Source: an uncultured Eggerthella sp.
GTDB taxonomy: Bacteria > Actinomycetota > Coriobacteriia > Coriobacteriales > Eggerthellaceae
Assembly: GCA_900553605.1 (NCBI GenBank)
Contig: USDX01000004.1
Location: 1 to 64,000, forward strand
Direction: 5' to 3'
Length of the DNA stretch: 64,000 bases
The position numbers and the translations under genes were made by a program. Position 1 is the stretch's first letter; every line of letters starts with the position of its first letter. This document shows positions 8,565 to 17,723 of this stretch, in pieces. Below the pieces are notes generated by a model that ran no database searches, was not told the origin of the DNA, and saw only the letters and a list, made by a program, of their open reading frames with translations.

Positions 8565-9494
8565 ATGAATCTATCGCAGTTAAGGTATTTCAGGAAGCTG
8601 GCACAGGTCCAGCATTTTACTCGGGCGGCAGAAGAGCTGTTTATCACTCAGCCTGCCCTCTCTAATTCTATTAAGCAGTTGGAAGGCGAGCTTGGCATTC
8701 CTCTGTTTGAACAGCACGGTCGTAACGTTCGGCTTACGAAATTCGGCAAGGAATTCAATGAATACGTGTCCGAAGGTCTCGACGTTATAGATAAGGGAAT
8801 CCAAGTAGCGCAGGAACATGCGAACAGCTTGTCGGGAACTATTGATATTGGCACAATTTTTACCCTGCAGGCAGACTATCTGCCGGCACTTTTGAGGGAA
8901 TACCGCTGTCGGTATGGTACTCATGTCGATGTACGTCTGTACCAAGGGTTAACCCACGGTTTGGTCGAAAGCTTAACTGACGGAACGTACGACATTGTGA
9001 TAGGTGCATATATTGAAAATCGCCCCGACTTGGAATTCGTTCCGGTTCTGGCTCAGGACTTGGTGGCCATTGCCCACGAAGATAGTCCTTGGGCAAAGAA
9101 GGACACCATTTCGCTCGACGAACTGAAGAGCACCGAGATTGTTACCTATCGCCCCGAAACACCCATTGGCGCTGAGGTGAAAGAACTGATTTCTGCTCAT
9201 GGTCTTACTGTGCGTCAATGGTGCGACGATGAGATCACCTTGGGAAGTGTGGTCGATGTCGAACCTGAATTAGTGGGCATTTCGCTGAATACGCTGGGTC
9301 TTGCTCCGTTCCCTCAGCTGCATACGCTTCGAATTAAGGAAGTTGAGCCTGGCTTCCACCCGGTGTATCTGATCTATCGGAAAAGCGCCCATAAGACTCG
9401 TGCGGTGGAAAACATCATTTCTCTGGCCGAGAACCTTCGATGGGATCCCGTAACCGAGACGCTTTGCGAGGAGAGCGTGAAGGCAGATAGCTAA
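8565..9494 (+). CDS. LysR-family transcriptional regulator
   Basis: A 309-residue LysR regulator, paralogous to the one at 465. Seen: N-terminal MNLSQLRYFRKLA, helix-turn-helix AAEELFITQPALSNSI, and wing LFEQHGRNVRLTKFG. The effector-binding domain follows. The start ATG lies after GTGAGGGG. It stands between the acyl-CoA dehydrogenase and the FUSC-type transporter and may control either. The dehydrogenase promoter carries a T-N11-A inverted repeat (7125-7153), the usual kind of target. Confidence 0.93.
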   Translation: MNLSQLRYFRKLAQVQHFTRAAEELFITQPALSNSIKQLEGELGIPLFEQHGRNVRLTKFGKEFNEYVSEGLDVIDKGIQVAQEHANSLSGTIDIGTIFTLQADYLPALLREYRCRYGTHVDVRLYQGLTHGLVESLTDGTYDIVIGAYIENRPDLEFVPVLAQDLVAIAHEDSPWAKKDTISLDELKSTEIVTYRPETPIGAEVKELISAHGLTVRQWCDDEITLGSVVDVEPELVGISLNTLGLAPFPQLHTLRIKEVEPGFHPVYLIYRKSAHKTRAVENIISLAENLRWDPVTETLCEESVKADS

Positions 9495-9588
9495 TTGCGG
9501 GCTTGAGGCTAATCGCCAATCTATTAATTCGGGATCACCGAACATGCTTTTGTTGGTCTACAGTTGAGTTGCCCAGAGGGGAGGGCGC

Positions 9589-11400
9589 ATGCTAGACAGG
9601 ATTGCCAACGTAGTTCCGTACGTAGCATTTCTTGTTGCGCTCTTTTTCGTGGAACTGCAGTTGTTTGGAGTGGAGGATGCGCTGTTGGGCGTTATCTTCC
9701 AGTCGTTCGCTCGAACAATGGTTGAATCTGCGGGGCTTTCGTTCATCAACTATCTAAAGCATGCTGCGCTATTTCTTGTAATGAGCCTTTGCTCGTCGCT
9801 TGCGGGCCTTCACCCTGTGTTGCTGGTGGTTGGTAGCGCGGTGTATATGTTCTGCATTACCTTGATGAATTCCGATGATTACCTCCCTCGAAATTTCTTC
9901 ATGTTGGGCTTGGGCTTTCTGCTGTTGGAGATCTATCCCATTTCTGTGCATGAGATACCGATGCGTATGGTGGCAACGTTGTTTGCTGTTGCCTGCACCA
10001 CCGCGTTTATTTATGCAATGCGTCATTTCTCGGCGCAAAGTGAGATAACTCAAGATCGAGGCTTTGTGATGAGGGCATTCGATGACATCGGATTTCAACT
10101 GATCGATCTTTCGAACCTCGATGTGAGTAAGCTCGATGCCCATAGGGTGTACGACATTACTCGAGAGTATTGCAACAAGGAGTATGGCAACGTCTTTCGC
10201 CAAGGTGGCGTACTGAGCGGACGGCAGCGGTATACGTTTTCACTTTTGATTTGCGCCGAGCAAATAGCCGATATGATGCACGGCGCTTCGCGTAACGTGC
10301 ATTCGATGGAGCAGGCAGAGCGTGACTATCTTCTTGATCTGTCTGAAGTGTTTCTGGGCTTCGGGCAAGGGCGCATTAAACAGGTTCGTGCCATGATATC
10401 GGCGCTTCAAGAATTTCTGGATACACATCGGTTGGAAAATATTGAACACGATACAGCGTGGCGCGCAACGCTCGAGGCGATGATGTACACGTTGAGCGAC
10501 AGCAAAGCATCACGTGATAATTCGACGCCGTTTGGATTGGGGATTCGTTATCGGTTGCACTTTATCAAGGACAACTTCAGTCTGAAGAATTCTCAGCTTA
10601 GGTTTTCTATTCAGCTTGGCGTAATCGTTGGAACGTCCTTCGCGGTTTCTGAGCTCATGCTGCTCTATATGGATACGCATTTCGGCGCGTGGATTCCCAT
10701 CACTTCGTTCCTGATGATGAACACGTACCGCGATGAAACAATGAGAATGATGGGCAAACAGCTTTTGGGCATGCTGGTTGGCATGGCGGTGTTCGTGGCC
10801 GTCACCCATTTCATCCCCGAATCCGTTCGAATATTCTGCGTTCTTGTTATGGGCTATGGCGTCATTTTGATGAACTTCGGTCCAGCAGTTTCTATGGCCG
10901 CTGGTACGCAGCTGGCACTTGCTGCCCTATATCCCACCATGTCGCTCGGAGACACGCTGATGATGCGTTTGGTGTTTGTTCTTCTGGGGACTCTCGTGGT
11001 GCTGTCCATCATTTTCGTTTTCCTGCAATCGCGCAGATCGATGACGATTTCTCACAAGATGAGTGAAATGGAACGCGTGGACGAAAGGCTGCTAGCTCAG
11101 ATACGAATCGATATCGATCATGGGCAAGCCGACAGCGATCGAAGCATTCAGCTGCTGTACTACCTCCATATGAATGCCTCGATCTTGGGTTCGCTGGCAA
11201 ATAAAGTTGACGACACTATGGCCGACGAAGTGAAACGGCTCATTGAAGCGAATTATCAGTTCGCCATGGACGCTGCCCATGCCATTGTGTTCTTGAACTC
11301 CGATATCAAGAAGCAGCGTTTTGCGCACTTGAGAGGAACCACGAGCAAGCTACGGCTTAAGATCGATGATTTGCCATTGACCAAAAGCGACACTGATTAA
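9589..11400 (+). CDS. FUSC/YccS-like integral membrane protein
   Basis: A 603-residue membrane protein with two hydrophobic blocks, roughly residues 10-150 and 340-480, separated and followed by long hydrophilic helical regions. This is the layout of the FUSC (aromatic acid exporter, fusaric acid resistance) group. The second block contains GAWIPITSFLMMNTYRDETM and a following GMLVGMAVF helix, resembling the family's conserved membrane motif. It starts 94 bases after the LysR gene, with GAGGGGAGGG before the ATG. It may export an aromatic or otherwise toxic acid connected with the catabolic module; substrate unknown. Confidence 0.75.
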   Translation: MLDRIANVVPYVAFLVALFFVELQLFGVEDALLGVIFQSFARTMVESAGLSFINYLKHAALFLVMSLCSSLAGLHPVLLVVGSAVYMFCITLMNSDDYLPRNFFMLGLGFLLLEIYPISVHEIPMRMVATLFAVACTTAFIYAMRHFSAQSEITQDRGFVMRAFDDIGFQLIDLSNLDVSKLDAHRVYDITREYCNKEYGNVFRQGGVLSGRQRYTFSLLICAEQIADMMHGASRNVHSMEQAERDYLLDLSEVFLGFGQGRIKQVRAMISALQEFLDTHRLENIEHDTAWRATLEAMMYTLSDSKASRDNSTPFGLGIRYRLHFIKDNFSLKNSQLRFSIQLGVIVGTSFAVSELMLLYMDTHFGAWIPITSFLMMNTYRDETMRMMGKQLLGMLVGMAVFVAVTHFIPESVRIFCVLVMGYGVILMNFGPAVSMAAGTQLALAALYPTMSLGDTLMMRLVFVLLGTLVVLSIIFVFLQSRRSMTISHKMSEMERVDERLLAQIRIDIDHGQADSDRSIQLLYYLHMNASILGSLANKVDDTMADEVKRLIEANYQFAMDAAHAIVFLNSDIKKQRFAHLRGTTSKLRLKIDDLPLTKSDTD

Positions 11401-11684
11401 ACGAGCGTTGGCATGGCATGTAATAGGGTTGGCTGCTGTTGCGTGCTAGGTGGGAATCGAGTCTGACGTTGCGTGTCATCAAGGAATAGTGCCGCGGTTG
11501 CTGCATGTGGCTTCGTTTTCTGGATAGATTGGCATTGCTTTTTCGTGCGACTGTGCTGTCGGTGGGGCAGCAAACGCTGCTGGAAGCAGCATTTATGCAA
11601 GGCGTTCGGCGGCCTGAAGAGTGTTTATCTGCGATCGATCCTAGAGAAACAGATGGGATCCTGCCGTGATCCTTCAAATAGGTA
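11401..11684. other. Intergenic region between convergent genes
   Basis: Nothing coding is convincing in this stretch between the FUSC-type gene and the convergent SDR gene. I see no strong terminator for the plus-strand gene. Confidence 0.4.
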
Positions 11685-11740
11685 TAGCAAAATTAAGCCA
11701 CCTTCCCGCTTCGTGGATAACGACAGGCAGGAAGGTGGCT
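11685..11740 (-). terminator. Terminator of the minus-strand SDR gene
   Basis: AGCCACCTTCC (11696-11706) pairs with GGAAGGTGGCT (11730-11740). On the minus strand the stem is followed by TAATTTTGC, a T-rich tract. Confidence 0.7.
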
Positions 11741-11759
11741 CATGTAGGGGCTTTGGTGT

Positions 11760-12602
11760 CTATTCGTCGATGAAGAGGTTTGAAGCTTCGTCCTTGTAGG
11801 GCTGGATGGATTCAATCATTTTCGTAAGCTTCTTCTCGAATTTCTTAATGGAATCTTTGCCAACGGGCAGCCAGAGGGGAAGAGGGTCCGGCGAGCTTAC
11901 CACCTTGTATACAAACTCGGCAGCTTTTTGAGGGTCGCCGTGTTGTTGGTAATTGTGGCCCAGGCAGAACTCTTCCGCGCCGCGAGCTGGCGTGTTGTCG
12001 TATGCCTCAAGAGGGGCATTGGGTGTGCGGATAGAGGTTCCGTCGAAGAAGTTAGTGCGGAACATCCCCGGCTCTACCACCATGCTTTCGATGCCGAAGG
12101 GCTTCATTTCCAGCGAAAGCACTTCGCTTACTGCAGCAACGGAGAACTTTGTTGCGTCGTAGAGGGCTCCACCAGGATCGCAGGCAAAACTAGCCATGGA
12201 GCCGATGTTAACAATGCGCCCTGAGCCTTGATTGCGCATATGGGGTAGCACCGCGCGGGCAACATTCATCATGCCGAATACGTTGGTGTCGAAGATGGCG
12301 CGCGTTTCTTCATCGGTGGTCTCTTCGAGCGATCCGAAGATTCCGTAACCGGCATTGTTCACCAAGACGTCGATGCGGCCGAATTCCTCAATTACTTGAT
12401 TTACGGCTTCCTTGATTTCGGATTGGTTGGTCACGTCGAGCTTTACGGGCAAAAGCTGCTCAGATTCTCCGAAGGCCGCCCGCACTGCTTCTGGCTTGCG
12501 GGCGCCTGCTGCGACGCGGCAGCCATGATCGAGCGCTGCCTGAGCGAATGCCTTGCCGAATCCTCGGCTTGCGCCGGTGATAAGCCAAACGGGAGTTTCC
12601 AT
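11760..12602 (-). CDS. Short-chain dehydrogenase/reductase
   Basis: A 280-residue classical SDR, starting METPVWLITGASRGFG with the TGxxxGxG cofactor motif near residue 9, NNAGYG in the middle, and GSMASFACDPGGALYDATK holding the catalytic Ser and YxxxK. The C-terminal part contains VVEPGMFRTNF, typical of oxidoreductases of the YbbO/retinol-dehydrogenase-like subgroup. The chosen start follows GAAAGGAAC; an upstream start at 12641 adds 13 residues across that site. It is not part of the upstream catabolic module, being on the other strand. Substrate unknown. Confidence 0.88.
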   Translation of the reverse strand: METPVWLITGASRGFGKAFAQAALDHGCRVAAGARKPEAVRAAFGESEQLLPVKLDVTNQSEIKEAVNQVIEEFGRIDVLVNNAGYGIFGSLEETTDEETRAIFDTNVFGMMNVARAVLPHMRNQGSGRIVNIGSMASFACDPGGALYDATKFSVAAVSEVLSLEMKPFGIESMVVEPGMFRTNFFDGTSIRTPNAPLEAYDNTPARGAEEFCLGHNYQQHGDPQKAAEFVYKVVSSPDPLPLWLPVGKDSIKKFEKKLTKMIESIQPYKDEASNLFIDE

Positions 12603-12677
12603 TTCTGTTCCTTTCTTCGCGCGTCTGCCTGCGAAGAACAAGAAGCCGGGCAGTCGCTCGTATTCATGCTCTGCGGG

Positions 12678-14159
12678 TTAACTTGACTGCGACACCTTAT
12701 TTGAGAGCGTTGCGATGCTATCGCTACTCTTCTTGATTTTAGCTTCAATGCGGGTTTTTTCGTCGCCCGTTGCCGGGGTGGGCTGGTAGTTGTTTGAATT
12801 GGAAACAGAAGAAATCGAGCAAGGGATAACGTTGATGTTGTCGTCGGTGGCAACATCGTTGCCTGTTACCGTGAACGTTTGCTGGAAGATCATGCAGTCT
12901 TTATCAGATGGGTTGGGATTGCCGCCAAAGCAGAAGTTACCCAGGCTGTATACGATATAGCGGCCATTGTACTTCTCGTATCCCTGTATTACATGAGGGT
13001 GGGACCCGATAACAAGATCGGCCCCCTCGTCAACGGCAATGTGTCCCAGCTGGATTTGCGTTTCGTCGGGGACCGTTTCCTTTTCGGTGCCCCAATGGAA
13101 ATAGACGGCAACAAGCTGAGCTCCGTTTTCTTTGGCGGTTTTGATGTTCTGCTTGAGCTCGTCTTGGATATCGAGGTGCTTTGCCAGCTCGTAGGTTCCA
13201 ATGAGGGCAACCTTCACGCCGTTGACATCGCGATAATCGATGCGGTCGTAGCCAAAGGTTCCGATTCCTGCATTTTCCAGGGCGGAAATGGTGTCAGTGT
13301 AACTTTGCTCGCCGTAGTCGCGCGAGTGGTTGTTGGCAAGCGATGTCGTCTCAACATTGCCCTTCACAAGAATTTGCGCGTAATCGGCGGGGCCTTTGAA
13401 GGCGAAGGTCTTGTCCTGACGTGTGGAGGAGGTGGTTAGGGTTCCCTCCATGTTCACCACAGTAAGATCGTCGTTTTTGAAGATGTCGGCAACGTTGGCA
13501 AGGAAATAGGATGGGTCGTCGACCGCTTCATATTTAGTGTTGAAGCTGGTATCGGAGCTGAAATTAACATCGGTTCCCAAGGTGCAGTCGCCAGCGAATG
13601 TAACCGTAAGCGTAGTGGGCGTTGGCGCCGCATCGGTGGCAGCAGGCGTCTCTTCTTTAGTGTTTTGGCTCGAGCCGCCAAGAGCTCCGACCAGGGTGGT
13701 CACAAGAAAAATAACGACAACGAGGGCCGCTGCTCCGCCAACGAAAAAGGGCAGATTGCTGCGCTTCTTCGAGTATCCATGGCGAACGTAGGTGCTGGTT
13801 CCTTGGCGAGGCGTAAGCGTCTGGTAGGAATGTTGCTCGTGGATAGGCGCGCGGCTTGTTCTACGAGAAGACGGAGTGGTTCGGCGGCTGGAAGCGCGCC
13901 GTTGGCTGGGGCGTTGTTGGCCTCGTTGCGATGGCTGTTGCCGGCGGCCTTGTTGTTGGCGTGGGCGTGATGATTGCGCCGATTGGCGTGGGTCAGTGCT
14001 GAAAGTGTTACTGCGGGAAGTTTGCGTGAAGGACCCCTCCGAATAATCGGATGCGTGGCTGGCCTGTCGGCGAGGCGCGGGGCGTCCGTCAATTTGGTGG
14101 CGTTGCGTAGTGCGATTGCCGGGCGTTTGGGCGCGGCGGTTCGTGTTGCGTTCGTTCAT
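12678..14159 (-). CDS. CapA-type membrane-anchored metallophosphatase
   Basis: A 493-residue protein with three parts: a cytosolic, Arg/Gln/Ser-rich disordered tail (residues 1-135), one membrane helix (about 136-159), and an external PGA_cap (CapA) domain. Motifs of that domain are FAGDCTLG, VNMEGTL, SLANNHSRDYG, YFHWGTE, IGSHPHVIQG and YSLGNFCFGG. CapA-family proteins belong to the metallophosphoesterase fold and include poly-gamma-glutamate export factors, but many members have no known role and no capsule genes are next to this one. The start at 14159 follows AAAGGA. It is divergent from the lipoprotein gene at 14343. Confidence 0.85.
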   Translation of the reverse strand: MNERNTNRRAQTPGNRTTQRHQIDGRPAPRRQASHASDYSEGSFTQTSRSNTFSTDPRQSAQSSRPRQQQGRRQQPSQRGQQRPSQRRASSRRTTPSSRRTSRAPIHEQHSYQTLTPRQGTSTYVRHGYSKKRSNLPFFVGGAAALVVVIFLVTTLVGALGGSSQNTKEETPAATDAAPTPTTLTVTFAGDCTLGTDVNFSSDTSFNTKYEAVDDPSYFLANVADIFKNDDLTVVNMEGTLTTSSTRQDKTFAFKGPADYAQILVKGNVETTSLANNHSRDYGEQSYTDTISALENAGIGTFGYDRIDYRDVNGVKVALIGTYELAKHLDIQDELKQNIKTAKENGAQLVAVYFHWGTEKETVPDETQIQLGHIAVDEGADLVIGSHPHVIQGYEKYNGRYIVYSLGNFCFGGNPNPSDKDCMIFQQTFTVTGNDVATDDNINVIPCSISSVSNSNNYQPTPATGDEKTRIEAKIKKSSDSIATLSNKVSQSS

Positions 14160-14342
14160 GGGATTCCTTTTGTTGCGTGATGAAACCATGGTACCAAAGC
14201 TCGCCATTATCAGGGCGGATGTGGGCTTAGCTTTCCTTGAGTGAATTGTGTGAATGGGGGATGAGGCTCATATACTGGAAGATAGAAGCGGTGCTTGGCA
14301 TCGGCGTCGTATGTGGGCTGAAGAAGAGAAGGGGTATTGCTC

Positions 14343-16265
14343 ATGGGCGAAGGCTCATTGTTCGCAAAACTGGCACGAGCTGCATTGTGTGTAGCGGTCG
14401 CGATGACTCTGGCGCTTTTCCCCTTGACTCTCTGTTCATGCGACTCACCCGATCAGAAAACCCACGTTACCGTTTCGGTATGGGATGACTCTGTGCTCAC
14501 TTCGGGGTTTGCTCAGTACATCGAAGAGCAGAACCCTGATTATGAAATAGAGTGGATCGTGGGGGACGATTCTCTTGATTTCTATGATTATCAGGCAAAA
14601 CACGGATCGCTGCCCGATGTCATCCTGACGAAGGACTTCAACCGCGTAAGCGCCGAATCGCTGTCTGCGTCTCTCTACGATCTCGGGGGAACGGATATCG
14701 CGGCATCATATAGCGAAGATGCGCTCAGGTCTATTCCCGGCAACTCCGACGCGGTGAAATATTTGCCAGGTGCGAGTGGCTTTGAGGGCATAGTAATCAA
14801 TAGCTACCTATTCGATTCGTACGGCATTTCCGTTCCGAGTGATAGGCAGTCGTTTATCGAGGCATGCAAGGCTTTCTCGGAAAGGGGAGTTGAGCCGCTT
14901 GCTGCAGGCATGGCTGACACCGAAACCTGTTATGAGGTCATGCAAGGGTTCGCCGATGCTTCGCTGGTGTCCGAGACGGAAGATTTTTTGAGTCAGGTAT
15001 TGAAGCGCGATTCGAGCTCGGTTTCCGTAGATGCCTCCTCGTTCCCCGATGCGCTTTCGTATTTGGGCGATCTTATGGCGCAGGGCGTTATCAGTGCCGA
15101 GAGTTTCAATGAGACGCCTGATCAAGCCGAGCAGAAATTCTTAGACGGGAAAGCAGCAATGCTGTTCTTGCCCGATGGGCAGGCCTCGTCGTATGGCGCC
15201 CAGCATAATATGACCGTGAGAGCCCTGCCGTTTTTCGGGGATTCTTCGAGTTGGGCATTTGCCCAGCCGGTATTTATGGGAATGGTCAGCGATGTGAAAA
15301 CCCAAGGGGTTGCCTCTACTGCGAGCGACGAGGTTATACACAAGGCTGCGGTTGATGTACTTTCGAGCATTATGAGCGTCGATGCCCAAAATTATTATCT
15401 GGGTCTGTATGGCATAGATAAATTGGTATCCACTTCCGCAGACGATCTGATTCAGCTTCCCGATGCCCTTTCTTCTCTTTCGTCGAGCCTGGAAGAGGGA
15501 AGTGTCCGAACGTTTCTGCCTAATCGGCTCGCATCGAATGCGGTCGGCGAAACACTCTCAGATGTTGTAAAGGGAGAGGTCGACGCTGCGGGCGCCCTTG
15601 ATGAGGTGGAGGGTCTGTTGAAGGCTGAGCAGTCTGAAGATAAAAAGGTGCTCACTTCGTTTTCGGAGGGCGTGAGCGGCCTTTTCGACGACACGAAGGG
15701 TAACGTTGCTGCTCTGGACATCGCCCAAGTGTCCTCGCAGGTGCTGAATACCGATGCATTTGTCGTTTCGCCCCATGCTGCGCGCTGTCCCCTGTATGCG
15801 GGAGATAAGACGGCAACGGATTTAGCCTATTCGGTTGCAAAGATGCCCGTTGCCGTGGTCTCTCTTTCGGGAGATGAGCTTACCGAGTATCTTTCGCGTT
15901 GCGTGGCGGCGGCAAAAAGTCCCTACGATTTGCCCGTTGTAAGCGGGCTGCATCTGGAGATAGCTCAGAAAAACGGCACTTTCCAGCTTGAATCGGTGGC
16001 GAAGATCACCTCATCAGGCATGCAATCTGGTGGAACCGACACTTCTTCGGCCAACGAAGGACGAGAATCCACGGTCGACTTACGTTCTGGGGATACCTAT
16101 ACCGTGGGCATCTCATCGTTTTCCTGGGAGACGGAGCTCTCTGAAGCGGGCGCTTACGACCCTGTTGAGCAGAAAGGCTCCCTACAGGATATCTGGGTAG
16201 ATGCATATCGCGATGGCAAGGTTGCCGGCTTGCCTGCCTATCAAGATTACTTTGCTTTTTCCTAG
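14343..16265 (+). CDS. Extracellular solute-binding lipoprotein
   Basis: A 640-residue exported protein with a signal peptide (about residues 8-30) ending in a lipobox, L30-C31-S32-C33 (or the Cys two residues earlier), so it should be lipid-anchored outside the membrane. The following VTVSVWDDSVLTSGFAQYI and later AAMLFLPDGQ resemble family 1 (sugar-type) ABC solute-binding proteins. The C-terminal 200 residues are an additional part without a recognised motif, and no permease or ATPase gene is adjacent. The ATG at 14343 follows GAGAAGGGG; a TTG two codons earlier is less likely. Confidence 0.75.
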   Translation: MGEGSLFAKLARAALCVAVAMTLALFPLTLCSCDSPDQKTHVTVSVWDDSVLTSGFAQYIEEQNPDYEIEWIVGDDSLDFYDYQAKHGSLPDVILTKDFNRVSAESLSASLYDLGGTDIAASYSEDALRSIPGNSDAVKYLPGASGFEGIVINSYLFDSYGISVPSDRQSFIEACKAFSERGVEPLAAGMADTETCYEVMQGFADASLVSETEDFLSQVLKRDSSSVSVDASSFPDALSYLGDLMAQGVISAESFNETPDQAEQKFLDGKAAMLFLPDGQASSYGAQHNMTVRALPFFGDSSSWAFAQPVFMGMVSDVKTQGVASTASDEVIHKAAVDVLSSIMSVDAQNYYLGLYGIDKLVSTSADDLIQLPDALSSLSSSLEEGSVRTFLPNRLASNAVGETLSDVVKGEVDAAGALDEVEGLLKAEQSEDKKVLTSFSEGVSGLFDDTKGNVAALDIAQVSSQVLNTDAFVVSPHAARCPLYAGDKTATDLAYSVAKMPVAVVSLSGDELTEYLSRCVAAAKSPYDLPVVSGLHLEIAQKNGTFQLESVAKITSSGMQSGGTDTSSANEGRESTVDLRSGDTYTVGISSFSWETELSEAGAYDPVEQKGSLQDIWVDAYRDGKVAGLPAYQDYFAFS

Positions 16266-16319
16266 GATGCTTTCGGTGTATTCTGACTCTGATAAACGTG
16301 TCAGAAAGGTAATCAGAGC

Positions 16320-17096
16320 ATGATCATAAAGAAGACCCCTCATCAGATTGAGGAAATGGCTGAAGCGGGCCGCTTGTCCGCTAAAGTTTTGCGTGAAGTA
16401 GGTGCGCGGGTAAAGCCAGGCGTGTCTACTGCCGAACTGGACCGCATCGCCGAGATGATTATCCGCATGGAGGGCGGCATCCCTGCTTTCAAGGGATATG
16501 GCGGATTCCCTGGTAGCATTTGCGCATCGGTGAACGATCAGATCGTTCATGGTATCCCCTCCAATTCCGTCATTCTCCAGGAGGGCGATATCCTTTCTAT
16601 TGATACGGGCGCTATCGTGAAAGGATGGGTTGGAGACAACGCTTGGACGTATCCGGTTGGCAAGATCTCTCCCGAAAAGAAGCGTCTGCTCGAGGTTACC
16701 GAACAGTGCATGTGGGCTGGCATCGAGGCTGCTCGCCCCGGCAATCATTTGGGCGATATCGGTCATGCTATCCAAGAGATTGCCGAGCGCGCTGGCTACG
16801 GTGTTGTGCGTGAGTATGTGGGTCATGGCGTGGGTCGCGATATGCATGAAGACCCCAATGTTCCCAACTACGGCCGAAAGCACACTGGTATTAAGCTTGA
16901 GCCGGGCATGGTTATCGCCATTGAACCTATGATCAATATCGGCACCTATAAAACTAAGGTTATGAGCGATGGTTGGCTTGTTTGCACGCGCGATGGTAAG
17001 CCTTCTGCGCATTTCGAGAAGACCGTTGCTATTACTGAAGATGGCCCCCGCGTTCTGACCACGGAGCCTGATTATCGCCGCCCGGTAAACAAATAG
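16320..17096 (+). CDS. map: Type I methionine aminopeptidase
   Basis: A 258-residue enzyme that removes the initiator Met from nascent proteins. The five metal ligands of the pita-bread fold are recognisable: Asp in LSIDTGAI, Asp in GWVGDNAWTYPVG, His in YVGHGVGRDMHEDP, Glu in IAIEPM, and a final Glu in VAITEDGP. The substrate His is in QIVHGIPS. Length and motif order are standard for type Ia. It starts after AAAGGTAATC and is followed by a terminator at 17191. In many bacteria map sits with ribosomal genes; here it stands alone. Confidence 0.95.
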   Translation: MIIKKTPHQIEEMAEAGRLSAKVLREVGARVKPGVSTAELDRIAEMIIRMEGGIPAFKGYGGFPGSICASVNDQIVHGIPSNSVILQEGDILSIDTGAIVKGWVGDNAWTYPVGKISPEKKRLLEVTEQCMWAGIEAARPGNHLGDIGHAIQEIAERAGYGVVREYVGHGVGRDMHEDPNVPNYGRKHTGIKLEPGMVIAIEPMINIGTYKTKVMSDGWLVCTRDGKPSAHFEKTVAITEDGPRVLTTEPDYRRPVNK

Positions 17097-17190
17097 CTTC
17101 GACTTGAGGCCGAATAGCCCTCATCGGACGTTCGTTCGATCGCCTCTTTTGCATCGACTGACATAGCTCTTGATACTATTCGTTCCCCTA

Positions 17191-17216
17191 AGCGCCTCCA
17201 TGGAGGCGCTTTTTTA
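17191..17216 (+). terminator. Terminator downstream of map
   Basis: A perfect 20-bp palindrome, AGCGCCTCCA with TGGAGGCGCT (17191-17210), followed by TTTTTTATT. Confidence 0.85.
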
Positions 17217-17556
17217 TTGCCCGATTGGCTGCGGGCTGCGACGGCGAGCATGCTTGAGGTAAAGGGTTTTAGCGTGCAAAGGGTCTTTGCTCGGCGGTTG
17301 TCTCGTGCGGTCTTGCTTGTCAAAATGCCACGGTGTTTCGGCGCTGTTTCCATATCATTGAGCGCTCTGTTAACTGCCAATCTACCTGCGTTTTTAGAAT
17401 AATTTGCGGAATACAAGCTTTTGACCTGGTGTTTTGTAAATCTCTCATCAGCTTGATGAGCGTTCATGTTAAGCGTGCGTTTCAAGGTTTTTGACCCTTT
17501 GTTAAACAGGGCGCATCGCGCTTGTCGCGGGCAAAAGCGGTTCTAATATGAGCCTG
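17217..17556. other. Upstream region of the permease gene
   Basis: No gene seen. It includes a small hairpin CTCATC/GATGAG (near 17445-17461) and a candidate promoter just before the leader. A TCTAAT/TAATAT -10-like box lies at 17542-17548, with TTGTCG at 17522-17527 upstream. If that promoter is used, the transcript begins right at the first leader hairpin. Confidence 0.4.
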
Positions 17557-17659
17557 TCGAGTTCAACGAAGAGCTCGAATGTGTGATTGCCCTCGATGCG
17601 AAGCCTCTCTGGAAGGCATTTTGGCGAGTACGGCAATATGAATGGCTCAACGGCGAGTC
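17557..17659 (+). promoter_or_regulatory. Leader RNA with two ANTAR-like hairpins
   Basis: Hairpin 1 has stem arms 17557-17564 and 17571-17578 (8 bp, one G-U) closing the hexaloop AACGAA. Hairpin 2 has arms 17644-17648 and 17655-17659 (5 bp, one G-U) closing the hexaloop AACGGC. Both loops have A at position 1 and G at position 4. That is the signature of the dual-hairpin RNA bound by ANTAR-domain regulators such as EutV. The linker is 65 nt. No classical terminator overlaps hairpin 2, so the regulatory outcome is unclear. An ANTAR regulator is encoded at 24779-25348. Confidence 0.5.
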
Positions 17660-17668
17660 TCTGGCAGC

Positions 17669-17713
17669 TGCGTAAGTGGCTGGCGCAAGAATATCGATCT
17701 TACGCAAAAGGAG
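17669..17713 (+). promoter_or_regulatory. Hairpin abutting the permease ribosome-binding site
   Basis: TGCGTAAG (17669-17676) and CTTACGCA (17699-17706) are a perfect 8-bp inverted repeat with a 22-nt loop. The ribosome-binding site AAAAGGAG (17706-17713) begins at its last base. There is no U-tract, so this is more likely an mRNA structure at the initiation region than a terminator. Confidence 0.4.
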
Positions 17714-17723
17714 TGATCGCCTT

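Noticed and set aside
17445..17461. CTCATC/GATGAG hairpin as an ANTAR hairpin
   Set aside because: The loop is five bases (AGCTT), not a hexaloop, and it lies upstream of the candidate promoter.
17669..17706. Terminator overlapping ANTAR hairpin 2
   Set aside because: The inverted repeat is perfect but is followed by AAAAGGAG and not a T-run, so it cannot be an intrinsic terminator on the plus strand.
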